In this document: positions 38,346-64,000 of the stretch, piece by piece
Layout of the letters: the number at the start of each line of letters is the position of its first letter
Numbering within the stretch: the first letter of the stretch is position 1
Assembly (NCBI RefSeq): GCF_001577835.2
Contig: NC_029528.1
Coordinates: forward strand, 2,222,265-2,286,264
Direction of reading: 5' to 3'
From: Coturnix japonica
Lineage: Eukaryota > Chordata > Aves > Galliformes > Phasianidae
Length of the DNA stretch: 64,000 nucleotides
Made by a program: the position numbers and the translations under genes
The notes under the pieces: model-generated
Told to the model about the DNA's origin: nothing
The model's input: the letters and a program-made list of their open reading frames with translations, nothing else
Databases searched by the model: none

Positions 38346-41300
38346 GATTCTGAGCGGTTATTTACCCACACACAGCACAGAGTTATCACAGTTATTTCGC
38401 TGAGAATCGCTGTTGTTGATTTTAGCAAAGCAGCGCGTCTCCACACCGCGATAGGCGATAGCAGCGCCTGCAGAGCACATACAGCTGGGGTCAGCGCTTC
38501 CCTTCTCCTCAGGGATTAAGTATTTTGTGCCCTAAATGTGTTTCTGAGGACTCCACAGCACTGCTGGAGGTGGTGTCTGTCCTAAGAGCCGCGTTTCCCA
38601 GCAGCTCGTTAATTACTGCTTGAAAGTGACCAACCAACACATTAAAGCCTCAGAAACTGATGTAGAAAGGAGTTAATCCTGCTCAAATCATCTTCCAGTC
38701 TCAGCTCCTGTGCCTGGGACGCTCATCTCCACGGAGCCCCTCACAGCAGGTGAGTGCACAGCTGGAGGTGGCAGGTGCTGCTCACACACAGCACAGCACA
38801 GCACCACTGACGTGCTCCTCAGGGATCCTGCTGGTAGGAACCAGGTCATTGTTGTCTGCACTTTGTTAGGACTTCATTATCCTGTGTGTATAATACAGAT
38901 TTGCATATATATATAATACAGGGCATTTGCACACATACATACCCCAGATGTGCCTCAACATATTTACCTCTTTCCTCTGAAATCCCTTCATCTCACGGCT
39001 TCCCTGTAAAGAATGGCTTTCACCGCATGATAAGAAACAGCACTGCCTTTATTTTCTTTGTATAATACTCCTTGACTTAGAGGATCAGGTGGTGACATAA
39101 AGCTGCCTACAGAAAACATCTGCAAGTCCAAAATGCCTTGTCCTGATGCTGCCCACGATGAAGGTTTCTGATCAGTGAGCACAAATCCCCTCAGCCTGCA
39201 AATCAAAGGTTTGCTTTCCACAAATGGCATATTAATAAAACCTAGAAACAGGCAGAAGGCAAAGTTCTGTGCCTGAACAGTTGTTGAATTAGAAGTCTGG
39301 GAAAGTTAAAGCAACAAAACCACGGAGCTGTAAGAAGTGGCAGACAGCTGTCACAGATTGGCTGGAATCACGTGAAGGCGCCTCCCACTGTGCCCTACAT
39401 ACCGTGTGGGGAATCTCTCAAAGCTGTTCTGAATGCTTTCTGCTGTCATTGTCATGACTAAAGCCACTGCTGGTGATAGCCAAAGTCCTGCCAGTCAGTC
39501 AGTGTGAGCAGCACAGAAGGTTCATCCTTCACCAAAGCTGCAAAGCAAAGAACAAGTTAAACAAAAAGAGACCAATCTCTTGTTATGTGCACAGCTAATC
39601 ACTCCAATGCAAATAACCCTAAACCTAAGCATTACCATCTTGAGTAGTAAAGGTAATTGTACGAGGTATCAGTCACAGATAAATTACAATTAAGGACCTT
39701 TTACCACTGAGAATTCAGAAGAAGAGGGAAGCTTAATGCTATAGCAAATATATGAAATGATTGGAGCAACTAAGATCAACATAAGCTTAATTTAACGCTT
39801 ATCAGATCCAGAAGAGCTCTGACCTACATTCTTGCAGCATCACTGGGCTGTGGGCAGAAGCCAGCTGAGCAGATGCGCAGCCATAGGGGGAAGGGAGCTC
39901 TGACACTGAACATGGCGTTAGCAGCAGAGAGCAGCCCCCTGGGCACAGCACTGCATTAATCCAGACCTTGGACTATGTTTGTAGCTATTCCTCTTGGCTG
40001 TTCAGCTAAAAATTTTCTCTTATCTGTGCCCTCTTCCCACCCCTCAGCCCCCACCCACCCCCAAAAAAACCCAAAAACCCAAAACTAACCAGTTTCCACT
40101 CCACTTTTATAGACAGAAATGTTCTTTGTTAGTGATGGTTGTGATTTAGAGATTATGGAGATAACACGATGTTAAAAGATGAGTATTTTTTTTAATACAA
40201 GTGTTACACAGGATTATCAAAGCCCAGGCTTTGATAGCAGGCTTGAAAGACCTCAGCTCTGCTCCACCAATAACAGGCAGGGAATCATCACAGGACTTGG
40301 TCTGCATTTGCTGAGCAAAGGGAAGGTGAGCCTGCAAGGGCTGAACTCCAGGAGACCACAGCTGCTGTGGCAGAGCCTGGTGTCACTGCTGGGAAACCTG
40401 GACGAGAAGCTGCTCTGTGTGCACAGGCAGACTCACAAATGTGGTCTTCTTTTTTCTTCAAGGAAAGCAGAAGGTAGGGAACTTATTTTTTGTCTGATAC
40501 AGATGCTGGAAAAATACTGCTGGGCTCCTTGTGCCAATGTTATTTAAAGCAGCCTTGCAACAATGCAGCAGAAAAGAAAGAAAATTCTTGTCTGCACCAA
40601 ATTCCAGAAAAATTGTGTCTCCTTCACAAACTGTGTAACAGGAGCATCTTCAGGGTGCTGCTTTCTGTGCAAGTTGTGTCCCTGCCAGGCAAGGCAGTGG
40701 GTGGACACTGAGGAAGGCAGAGTCTGCAGATCAGATGATGTAACAGCAGTAGGCTGATAAAACTCAACCAAATTATCTCAGGCAACATCAACTGAATTTT
40801 TATTTCTTTATCAGCTTTTCTTTCTCCCTCAGATGACACTTATATGCTCTCCTTGCCCAAATATGAGGATCTGAGACAGCATAGAAAAGATGAGGGGAAA
40901 CTTATTCAAGAGAAGCAAACCTACCTCAAGCATATTCGCTGCATGCTTTTCCCAGCCTCATCTGCGGTCTGCCTCCATCTACGTAAACATGCTGGGTTTT
41001 GTACCATTTTTCCCCTAGCACCCACAGAAATCATTTAGAACACTGCAATCCTACAGTCCCAGTTTCTGCATAGGGAAGGAGATGCTGCTGTGTGGCAGCT
41101 GCTTCCAGCATGGTTAGCAGGAGGCTGCTTCATTCCACCCCATGGCACAGAAGTGAGGCCATGCTGCACCCACTGGCTTGTGGGGAAACATGGCTGCCAG
41201 AGCGAGAACAGAACAAGAACGACTTAGTGTAACTGGCCTTCAGAACAGCTTCAAGCAGTTATTTGTGAGTAGTGAAGACCTTTCAGCACCAACTATGATA

Positions 41301-44300
41301 TTTCAGTAAACTGAGTTGGCTTTACAGGGTTTTTCTTTACTGTGTGGGAGGTGAAGCATGGACACAGTTACCCAGACAGGTGCTGGGGTCTCCGTGGAGA
41401 CCTCCAAACACAGCAGGACACAGTGCCAGGCAGCAGCTCTGCTGTCCCTGTTGCTGACAGAGGGATCCAGAGGTGCCCTCAGCTCCAGTTCTGTGGCTGC
41501 ACAATGCTGTTATACAGCCTAACAGCTGTTCAAAGTCCAAAAGGCGGATTGTGGGCTGGTCCTGGTGCCAGGGACAATAAAAAGCAGAGGCTTTAAGGTT
41601 TCAAAGATCATGGGAATAAACGTAGAACATTTCACAAGTCAGGTTAACTGAAAACATTTTGAAAGGAGAATGCAGTGGAAAAGTGACAGTGCGGTGAAGT
41701 GCTGAGCTGGCTGAGCAAACACTGGATTAACCTCAAGAGCTCAGAATTTTGTATTTGAAAAGGAGAAGCCAGAGCAGGCTCTCAGAGCCAACACATCTCA
41801 CACACACCCAGGGCAGCACCAGGCAGCGTCTGCTTCCCTGAGGACAAAGGCAGCGAGTGGCAGAGCATGAGCAAAGCTGACTGTAAAGTGGGTCAGGCAC
41901 AGAATGAGCAGCAGAGGCTCCTTCCCAGCAGCCCTCCTCCAGGGCCTCCCTATTTCTGCAGGACTTACACTGACAGCTACAATAAAGGCGGGTTTTGGCC
42001 AAGTCTTACAATCAACCAGCATGGTGCTGGTGGTCTCAAACCGCCTGAGTACAGACAGCAGGAAGGCAGGCCAAAGCCTTTCCATCAAACGTGACATTAC
42101 TGGTTTAAAATGCGGAGTCCTATTTGACAGCTCAGCACTTTGTATTTAAATGTATCATCCCATCTCAGATAGTTCCTATGTTTTGTTTCATTGTTGTTTT
42201 AAAGAGAACAGTTGCACTTAGGCATGATCTGATGAGAAATACAGATACAGAAGTCAATAAGAGGACCACAAACGTTTAGTTTTTATACCATCTCACAGAA
42301 TGAGATGTTGCAGTGTTGATGGTTCTCATCAACAGCGCCCACCCCAAAGCTGCCACCAGAGATGCTCACCTCAGTTTGTGTCACTCCTCTTCCATCACCC
42401 AGGCACCAAAGGTGGCACAATGCAGCCATAGAAAACCAACAGAAATGAGCTGATATCAATTGGGACCACTGGACACACCTGAATTATCTTCAGTTGATGC
42501 TGCAAACCAAAACCAAAGTCTTGACATCTTCACAGCACTTTGATGACGAGGTAATGGGACAAACAAATACTGTGGATCTCACGTGCTGCAGCTGAGATGC
42601 TGCTTTTAGCACAAGGATGTAGGTTGGGCTGCATCTCAGTCTGGTCTAGTCCTGTAACCTTCCCAGAAGAGATGTTCTGGAGCCTCCCCACAGTTGATCT
42701 TTTCCAGTACCACAGTACCATCCTTCACTAAAAGGGATGCTTTTATGTTTTTTGTATGTTGGCAATACATATGTAAGCACTTAAATATTATTAGCAGTCT
42801 GTGTTTTATATACTAGAAGCAGTTTCACTTTCAGCTATAAGCAGTAATTGAGATCAGGTGCTGCAGCTCTCAACCCACTTTAAGGAATAACGCTTTTAAG
42901 CTACAGCACGGGTTTTAAAGGGCTAAAACATGTTGCACTGCTTAATTTAAAACCTTAAGCGTTGTTTCAGCCTTTTTTTTTTTTTTCCTGTACATAAGCC
43001 AAAGAACTCTGGTCCCTTGCTCAAGAGAACACTTTGTCTTTATTCTCATCCAGAAGGAGCACAGCCAAATGAGTTAAAGCACCAGAACCTTAAAAAACCA
43101 CAGTAAGCTGACTCAGCTGCTTACTCTGCAGGGCTTTCTCAGTGTGTTCACGTGTCCTGAAAGATTTCTGTGTAGTCCAATGTGACTTTTACTTCATCCT
43201 TAACCTGTTTCCGAGCTACCTTGTCTGGAACTAGCAGAGAGCTGATACAGTGCAGGCATCGCTGTGTGGCCATAGCTGAGCAGTCAGACTGTGTGTCTGG
43301 GCATGAAACCTGCAGCAACGTACAGAGAGCAGCAATTCAGTTGTACAGACTGGAAATGAATAAAACAAATCCTGAATTGCCACAAATTCTCAGCATGTAA
43401 GGAAAGCAAGAAGCAATTAAAAAGCGTATGGCTGGTATACAAGCAAGGGATGAGTGGAACCACACCTTGAGTGAACTGAACGTGGTGTTGCTTTATTTGA
43501 AATTCCGAGCAGTCATTCGATAATCTGCTGCTTCTTATAGAACAGGATGTTTTTCCAGAACAAACAAGTGCTTCCCACCTTGAGCCCTGTCCTGCTCCAC
43601 ATCACAGCTCCTCCTACAGCAGGAACATGGTGGTACTAGTAAGGAAATGAAGGGGTAAGAAGGGAAGAACACAGGGATGTATTTATTGAACTACGATGAA
43701 GATGCAAAAAATAAACTGAGCCCTTCCACGTCTTATTTTTGTGTTGTCCATGAGAAAATGTACAGCTGGCCTTTAGGATTCAGACCGAATATTCAGATCA
43801 CCAGAGGAAACACTTTGTGCCAGGCCCTTACCATACAATCTTTATCAATGTGACATTCAGCAACTGAAAAAACATCCAGGCCGACCTTTGATAGTAACCA
43901 GTCTGCAGCACAATCAGATGAAACGTCAAAGCTTTCATCAGCAATAGGTTCACTCACCACCTCTTCTCCAAGGCAGAAGCATCATCCAGGCAGACAAGGA
44001 ACAAGGTACCCAGTTCTGTCCATCTTCACCTGCCTGTGCATCAAGAAACCTTAGAGGTATTGTCAGACCTAAGACAGCAGAGCAGCAATACTCAGCTTGT
44101 ATGCAGCTGTGAGCAGCTGGAAACTATCTGGCTTCAGCCTGAGCCTACAAGCACAAGTGTCCATTTACCTTGGAGAAAACAGGCACCTGTACACAGCAGC
44201 TCACATCAACCACCGCAGCTGAGGCAGCAGGGCTCTGCGGGATGCAATGCAGGACAGCTGAGCACCGGGGATGCTAAGGGACAGGCAGCAGGTGGGGGCA

Positions 44301-44670
44301 GGCAAAGGAGTAAGAGAATGAAGGAATGAAAACCTGCAGATCTGTATGTCCTAAAGCCTTCCATCTTCTCCTTTTGAAAAGGAAATTACCAAAGGCTTTC
44401 CTGTGTATGGGTGTGTGTACTGATACTTGGATTCTGACTTAATGATTCCTTAGTTCAAAGAACAGATCTCAACAAATGAGAGTAGTTTACTTCAAGCTGA
44501 TATACAAACCCAGGCAACAAACATCACTGAATGATAAAAATACAGGACTTTGAGCTACTCCTTAATCACCTTTCCAGGGGATCTACCAGTCTCTGCAGTG
44601 CAGAAGGAAAGGTCAGTACTGATCTGTGAAACAGACTGAAATCCTGATTATGCAGTAGCATCACAGTTTG
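38346..44670. other. Intergenic region between SKP1 and PPP2CA, left part
   Basis: No exon or recognised element is supported. There are short low-complexity runs (TATATATAATA near 38.91 kb, a C/A-rich stretch near 40.05 kb, a T run near 42.97 kb). Open frames are short and show no family. Confidence 0.5.
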
Positions 44671-44683
44671 AAGTGAAGCTTAC

Positions 44684-45238
44684 ATTGAGGGAGGTGATCC
44701 CCCTCTACTCTGCCCTGGTGAGGTCTCATCTGGAGTGCTGCGTCCAGTTCTGGGCTCCCCAGTACAAAAAAGACAGGGACCTCCTGGAAAGAGTCCAGCA
44801 GAGGGTCACAGAGATGGGGAAGGGCCTGGAGCATCTCCCCGGTGAAGAAAGGCTGAGTGAACTGGGTCAGTTTAGCCTTGAGAAAAGAAGGCTAAGAGGG
44901 GACCTGGTCCAGGTCTATAAATATCTGAGGTGAGGGGGGGGGCAAAGTGGTGGCCAGGCTCTTTTCAGCAATGTGTGGAGACAGGACAAGGGGAAACGTC
45001 CAGAAACTGGAGCATAGGAAGTTCTGCACGAATGTGTGCAAGAACATCTTTACAGTGAGGGTGACGGAGCCCTGGAACAGGCTGCCCAAGGGGTTGGGGA
45101 GTCTCCTTCTCTGGAGATATTCAAGACCCACCTGGAGACCAAGCTGTGTGATGTGGTGTAGGGAACCTGCTTTGGTAGGGGGGTTGGACTCGATCATCTC
45201 TGGAGGTCCCTTCCAACCTCTACCATTCTGTGACTTCT
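44684..45238 (+). mobile_element. CR1 LINE, 5'-truncated, plus strand
   Basis: About 555 bp of CR1 3' end. The left part reads as the end of the CR1 reverse-transcriptase ORF ([60 protein letters not shown]). After a frame break at a G run near 44932-44942, RLFSAMCGDRTRG and FTVRVTEPWNRLPKGLG follow. It finishes with the CR1 terminus (GGGGTTGGACTCGATCATCT, AGGTCCCTTCCAACC, ATTCTGTGACTTCT). It is the longest CR1 in the window and truncated at the 5' end as usual, hence a dead copy. Confidence 0.93.
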
Positions 45239-46642
45239 ATTTTAAGTTTTCTCTCTTCTCTTGAATCTCACCTCCTAGCTGGCTGGCAAAGAGCATCACT
45301 AATCCCCATCAGAACAACCATTTCTTGTTCACAATGCGATATTCTTAAACACAAAAGCCTACAAATGGCCAGTCACAGTGTAACTGTGGAGTGCAAAATC
45401 TGGAGTGACTGTCAACGTACTCTGTTGACTTCACTAACAACTGCTGGTATTTGCATACAGAAATGGAACAAATGAACTGCTTCCCCCTGCAGCAGGGAAT
45501 GCATCGTGCCAAAGGCAGTAGGGCAAATCATTGATAGAACTGTATCAATGAAGGCACAAAGTTCTATCTGCAGAAGGACAAGAGGCAAATGAGAGGAAAG
45601 GGAACTTAATGAACTACTATCTAAAGCAAAGGAGCTTCTTTTTGTTAGTGATCAAAAGCTCCCAACATATGAGATATAAACAACAACAAAAGGAACACCT
45701 CCACGTGAGCATTAGCTTTAGAATGCTCTTCTCCCTGTAAAAGGTCACGCTTCAGCAGGACTGAGCTTTCCAGAAACAGTTTGGAGCTCCACCTGAAGGT
45801 AGAATTTTTGCTAAAGAAAAAAGTAACCCCTCAAACCTTCCAGAAAAGGTGTGAATTAATGAGTTGTGAAGTGTCTTGCAAGTCTGACAATTACGCAGCC
45901 CTTCAAGAGAAAACCTCAGAAAAGCAAGGAAAAAAGTGTGTGAAGGCAGACCTGCACACATTTCTGTGTATAAGAAAGAACACCCCTCTGTTTTGTCACA
46001 CTGAGCCCAAAAGCCAGAGTCTTTTAAACAGTCTGAATAGCATTGGGGCCTCCTTTCGAACAGCCAACTAAGCTCTTCTAAGATGTGTCCAGTAAGAAGT
46101 TGCAAGCAGGAGCCTTAATAATGCAGAACATTTGAATGTGTTTTGAACAAAATCGTCACCAGATTCAGATTAGGGGAAAGAAAAAGCTTTTAAACAGAAG
46201 TTAACACAAATCACACTTAGCTTTGTAACGGAAGCCTGGGCAATACACATAGTACTGAATTTCAAGTTATTCCTTTAATATTTAGAAAACTGGTTTTATT
46301 CTTAGTTTTTCAGATTTTTTCTGAAGTATTAGCACCTACAATGGAAATAACTCAGATTTACACTTGAAAAACAGCCATGCTCGATCAGTTAATTTGTATT
46401 TTTCTACTTCTGAACATTTCACAGAGCACCAAGAGGGGAAAAAAAAAAAGAGAGCAACATTTCAGTGGTGAGTGAGCTCTGTTCTCAGCTACATCACACC
46501 GCAGGACCGGGCATCTCACCAGGGCAGAATTCAGAAGGTCGCAGTTTTCCAGCACATTCCAATCACCTCATTTTTGTTTTTTCCATTATTTCCGGTGGAA
46601 ATTTCTCTCCAGGTTTATAAAACCTACCCAGCTGTGCATTCG
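45239..46642. other. Intergenic / distal PPP2CA 3' flank
   Basis: No exon or repeat is recognised. Further minus-strand AATAAA hexamers (for example 46294-46299) could serve longer PPP2CA transcripts. Confidence 0.4.
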
Positions 46643-46689
46643 TTTATTAAACCAGAGCTGACCTGAGATGCAATTAGAATTTGACATTT

Positions 46690-47367
46690 TTCCATACTTA
46701 GTTCACAAGTTTATTATGAAAAACACTGCAGCTCCGTCCTGCAGTAACATTGTTTTACAGAAAAAAAACAGTTCTGTTCAAAGTAACTCACTAAGCTCCG
46801 ACAATTACAAGGGACAAAATGGCTGGGCAAAGAGTGGAAAAGGGAACTGAGTGCAGACAAAAAAAATCAATACAATTAAATTAAACGGTATTCCCTGAAA
46901 ACAAAAACAAACAAACAAGTTTCAGAACAAATATGAAGCCTTGGTACTTATTTTAAAAATGTTCTTTAAGCTTCAATGATTGTTTGCTGCTATCCTTATC
47001 TACAGTCATGCTGAATAAAGCTATAGCTAAATGGAAAGTTAAATGTATTCACGAGGTGTTAATGTCTACATCTTATTATTTGCAGTCTCTCAGAGAAAGC
47101 AAAAGTAACTACAAATAGCGCTATGCCAGAAACTGGTTTCTTGACCAACAATGTTGCTTCAGCATGCAATGAACTGGTTCATTCTAAAGTGGTCACAGTT
47201 GTTGACGACAAGAGGCTTTGTATTTGAATATGGCACGTCTTTTGGTCCATGTGAAAACAAGTTTGAATGTTAAATATTTTCTGACACTTTGGAGTTACTG
47301 TTGCTCTTCCCATTTTCTTTAGGTCAACATATGGTTCATGGCAATACTGTACAGGTCTATAATCTCT
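46690..47367 (-). other. PPP2CA: PPP2CA 3' UTR (proximal form)
   Basis: Minus-strand sequence after TAA is well conserved with the mammalian PPP2CA 3' UTR as I remember it, for example TATTGCCATGAACCATAT, ACTCCAAAGTGTCAGAAAAT and AGCATGACTGTAGATAAGG. It ends around the hexamer in CATAATAAACTTGTGAACT (46715-46710). Another AATAAA lies 67 nt further on (46648-46643). Confidence 0.75.
46710..46715 (-). promoter_or_regulatory. PPP2CA: Polyadenylation signal AATAAA, PPP2CA
   Basis: AATAAA on the minus strand in the context TTCATAATAAACTTGTGAAC, which I recognise from the mammalian PPP2CA 3' UTR. A second hexamer lies at 46643-46648. Confidence 0.7.
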
Positions 47368-61555
<14,188 letters not shown>

Positions 61556-61769
61556 CCCGCACGCAGCCGCTCGCTCGCCCCCTCCTCCTCCGCCTCCTCC
61601 TCCCCCTCACCACCAGCTGCCGCCGCTCCCCCCAAAGGCCCCAACGACGCGATCCCGGTGGTCGCGGCTCAGCAGCGGGTCGTGGAGCTGCGGGCGGAGC
61701 GGCGCCCAACGCACGGCAGCGAACAGAGCGCTCCGACCCTCGCTCTGCCCGTGTAATGGCCGCCGCTGC

Positions 61770-61777
61770 TGACGTCA
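61770..61777. promoter_or_regulatory. CRE (TGACGTCA) in PPP2CA promoter
   Basis: Perfect palindromic cAMP-response element about 215 bp upstream of the PPP2CA ATG, inside the CpG island. A CREB/CREM-bound CRE is described for the human PPP2CA promoter; the match of position and sequence supports conservation. Confidence 0.75.
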
Positions 61778-61828
61778 CGGCCCCACTACACTGCGGGGAG
61801 GGGACGGCGCCGCCATGGGAGGGGACGG

Positions 61829-61980
61829 CGCGTGCGCAGTAGGCTGGACGGACCGCGCATGCGCGACATGGGCGGGACCTGCCCGACCGGAGAGACGGAG
61901 CTCTATGCTGCGCATGCGCGGCGCATGCTGGCTGGGGGGAGCGGGGCTTGCGCGCTGTGAGGGGCTTCGTGCGCATGCGC
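61829..61980. promoter_or_regulatory. Cluster of NRF1-type GCGCATGCGC palindromes
   Basis: Three perfect copies of GCGCATGCGC (61855-61864, 61910-61919, 61971-61980), spaced 55 and 61 bp apart. There are two near copies (GCGCGTGCGC near 61829-61838; GCGCATGC at 61921-61928). This is the NRF1 recognition sequence, typical of housekeeping CpG promoters. Confidence 0.7.
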
Positions 61981-62121
61981 GGGAGGAGCTGCGGGTCATG
62001 AGCTTTTCCCGCCCGTGCAGGGCGCGGCTGTGGGCGGGTCTGAGGGAGAGCGGTGGGGAAATAGGGGGTAGCGCTGTACAGTGTGTGGGGTACGGCTTCA
62101 TGGGTGTGTGGGGGAGCGGGG

Positions 62122-62310
62122 TGTGACACTGAGGGCGCAGTGCTGAAGGACGCTACTTTGCAACGCTGGAGGCCTTGGGTTCGAATCCCCCTGTGGCGCA
62201 AGTGGTAGCAGTGCCGCTCTGCAGCACAGAGGCTCCAATCCCGGGGTTGGACTCGGTGATCTCTAAGGTCCCTGCCAACCCGCACCGCACTGTGACACTG
62301 TGACGCTGTG
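62122..62310 (+). mobile_element. Possible tRNA-derived SINE with CR1-like 3' tail
   Basis: Two tRNA-like units in tandem. The first has a perfect polymerase III B box, GGTTCGAATCC (62178-62188). The second has an A box, TGGCGCAAGTGG (62194-62205), and a B-box-like GGCTCCAATCCC near 62231-62242. A CR1-type terminus follows (GGTTGGACTCGGTGATCT, AGGTCCCTGCCAACC) with an 8-bp-period CACTGTGA tail. A 10-bp direct repeat TGTGACACTG occurs at 62122-62131 and 62291-62300; the right copy overlaps the tail repeat, so it may not be a true target duplication. The family is not named; it may be a CR1 subfamily. Confidence 0.55.
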
Positions 62311-64000
62311 CGGTGTGTGTAACGTGTATTGCAGTGGTCTTCATCCTAAATGACGGGGCTGCCGGTGTGGCATTTCCTTACAGTAACTTATCAAGCGTGT
62401 GAAATATCAGTTAAAAGAACAACAAAATCAATAAAGTGGGTCAGAATTTGGCCCAATGTGCCCTTTTGGAATTAGCCACTTACCAAAGGCTTCCTGCTTA
62501 ATAGGAGTCACTTGTCTCCAGCCGGGTTTGCCTTGCAGTGAGTGGAAAGGGTTAAATTCTTTGCTTGCTATTGAGGCAAAGAAACAAAATAGTGAGCAAA
62601 GGGGAAGGAATGTTTGCTGTAACCAGTCGGTCTCGGTTCCTCCATGTCATGCTCTCTCTATAAGATGTGCATTTTTTTGGCATGCCTTTCTTCAGGGGCT
62701 CTATTTTGCATCCTCAGATGCCTCTGGTTTTGTATTTTAAAGCTGTAAAAGGAGAGGTGTTATCTGTTGAAAAATGGCAAGAATCTGCTCTGTGGCACTG
62801 CTTCATTGCCTCCCAAATAATCCTGAACAAGCAACTGGAAAGAACATAAGGCAATAATCCTCTCTTATTTAACTAGCCAAGTTAAAGACCGTATTTAGCT
62901 TTTGTTTTCATAGAGATAGAGGAATTCCTGGTGAAACTCAGGTTCTGAATTCTTTCTGATTTTTTCTTTTTTAAATTTCTTAAATTAAAGCTTCAGTAGC
63001 AGGAAAATCTTAACTTGCTTATGAAACTGCAACCAAAGTCCTGTGACGTATTATCTGATATGTGCAGAGAAAACACGTGTAATGTGCACTAGGCAGTGCT
63101 CCATGCGGATTGCAATAGTGATTGCTGCTGTCTTTAAAGCAATTGTGGTGGCTCCCAAACCTGCCATAGGTTAATGGGAGCCTGGTGTTAGGGTTACTCT
63201 GCTATGGAAAGGTTCCTTGTTTGAAAAGGCAGTCATAGCTCTTAGCTATCAACTCAGCATCATGAGGTAGGGGATTCATCGTTCCTTGCTCGCAGTTGAA
63301 GCTGTGCCGTTGACTAGAAGAGAACTGAGGACTTGGCACAGCAGTATTTTGGATCCAGTTATTCAGGTGCTCACATAGAAGGGAGACAATTGGAGTTCCA
63401 TCTAAAACAACCTGCTCTATTCTTTATCCCTGTGTTGTCTCAGCCCATAAACTGCGTTCGGATCAGATGTCAGATCTCTTCCTCCTTCTTGAGAGTCATA
63501 ATCAATATCTCAGTGAATTGTGGTTGCTTCTCTCCCAGATAGTTATCAGAACCTTCAAAGGAGAGGGAAATAATGAAAGAATACCTGCCACATTGCATCA
63601 GCTGGGGGTTTGGCAGTCCCTCAGGTACATGGCAAGGTAGGAACAATACTTAGTATTGACTATTTGTGCCAGGCTGCTGTGTGTGTATGTGTGTGGTTTG
63701 TAGCTAAGGAGATGTCCTGGGTGTGGGTGCTGTGATGAGTCAAGGGTTGTCCGTGCTGCCATGTGCAGTCCTGGCTCTTGAGTCACTGCCGAGCGTCTCA
63801 TGTTGATGGCATTTCTTAGGAAGGGTTACTGCCAAAGCTGTGCTCACACACATCACATGGATGGAGTGTTCAGCTGGTTCTGTTTTCCTTACAAAACCAT
63901 CTACAGTAGTGCAGACTAGTACGAATCTCCAATCCATTCACATGCATGTTAGCAATTGCAACTGTTTTGTCACTTACTGCAGTAACACCAGCGTTTCCTT
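62311..64000. other. PPP2CA upstream flank, no gene seen
   Basis: Ordinary AT-rich sequence with no supported exon, RNA gene or recognised repeat. In human the next gene on this side is CDKL3; none of its exons was recognised here. Confidence 0.5.

Noticed and set aside
38091-38519. 142-codon plus-strand open frame divergent from SKP1
   Set aside because: CpG-island composition, no domain. At most part of a divergent non-coding transcript.
44673-45264. Two plus-strand open frames with reverse-transcriptase-like ends
   Set aside because: They are the truncated CR1 LINE, not a host gene.

Overview
This is vertebrate, and specifically bird, nuclear DNA, almost certainly from a galliform and most likely chicken. 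The evidence is intron-split genes with conserved exon phases, CR1 LINE 3' ends as the main interspersed repeat, and a PP2A catalytic-subunit N-terminus (MEEKVF..., WVEQ, SEGQ) that matches the chicken sequence as I remember it. Gene order TCF7 (+), SKP1 (-), PPP2CA (-) is the same as on human 5q31.1. There is no operon, prophage, CRISPR array or novel multi-gene system here.

Layout. (1) 1-13877: intron of TCF7. The first exons, which encode the beta-catenin-binding region, are not in the window. The intron holds CR1 fragments, a 17-bp tandem array split by a CR1, an 11-bp array, TG-rich repeats and some AT-rich blocks that look regulatory. (2) 13878-25240: nine TCF7 exons, giving 365 codons in frame plus a stop. 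They encode the proline-rich middle, the HMG box, a basic tail, the C-clamp and the E-tail. The 3' UTR runs to about 28.2 kb. (3) About 28.2-29.8 kb: short gap between convergent genes. (4) 29.8-37.95 kb: SKP1 on the minus strand, with all five coding exons (163 aa), a non-coding first exon and a CpG-island promoter. (5) About 38.0-46.6 kb: intergenic, with one CR1 of about 550 bp. (6) 46.6-61.75 kb: PPP2CA on the minus strand, with all seven coding exons (309 aa), an 11-kb first intron, and a CpG-island promoter with a consensus CRE and a cluster of NRF1-type palindromes. (7) 61.8-64 kb: upstream flank, with a compact element that has tRNA-like boxes and a CR1-like tail.

The three genes are separate housekeeping or developmental genes. 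TCF7 is a Wnt-responsive HMG-box transcription factor, SKP1 the adaptor of SCF ubiquitin ligases, and PPP2CA the PP2A catalytic subunit. All three touch Wnt/beta-catenin signalling: TCF7 carries the transcriptional output, SCF-betaTrCP degrades beta-catenin, and PP2A acts on the destruction complex. I do not claim the linkage is functional.

The most interesting observation is that the last TCF7 exon is open in two frames. Skipping the 73-nt C-clamp exon gives a 26-residue alternative tail, equal in length and similar in sequence to the short tail known for human TCF7. Other points are a NAGNAG acceptor in TCF7, a near-consensus CTCF motif beside its last exon, and the possible tRNA-derived SINE near 62.2 kb.
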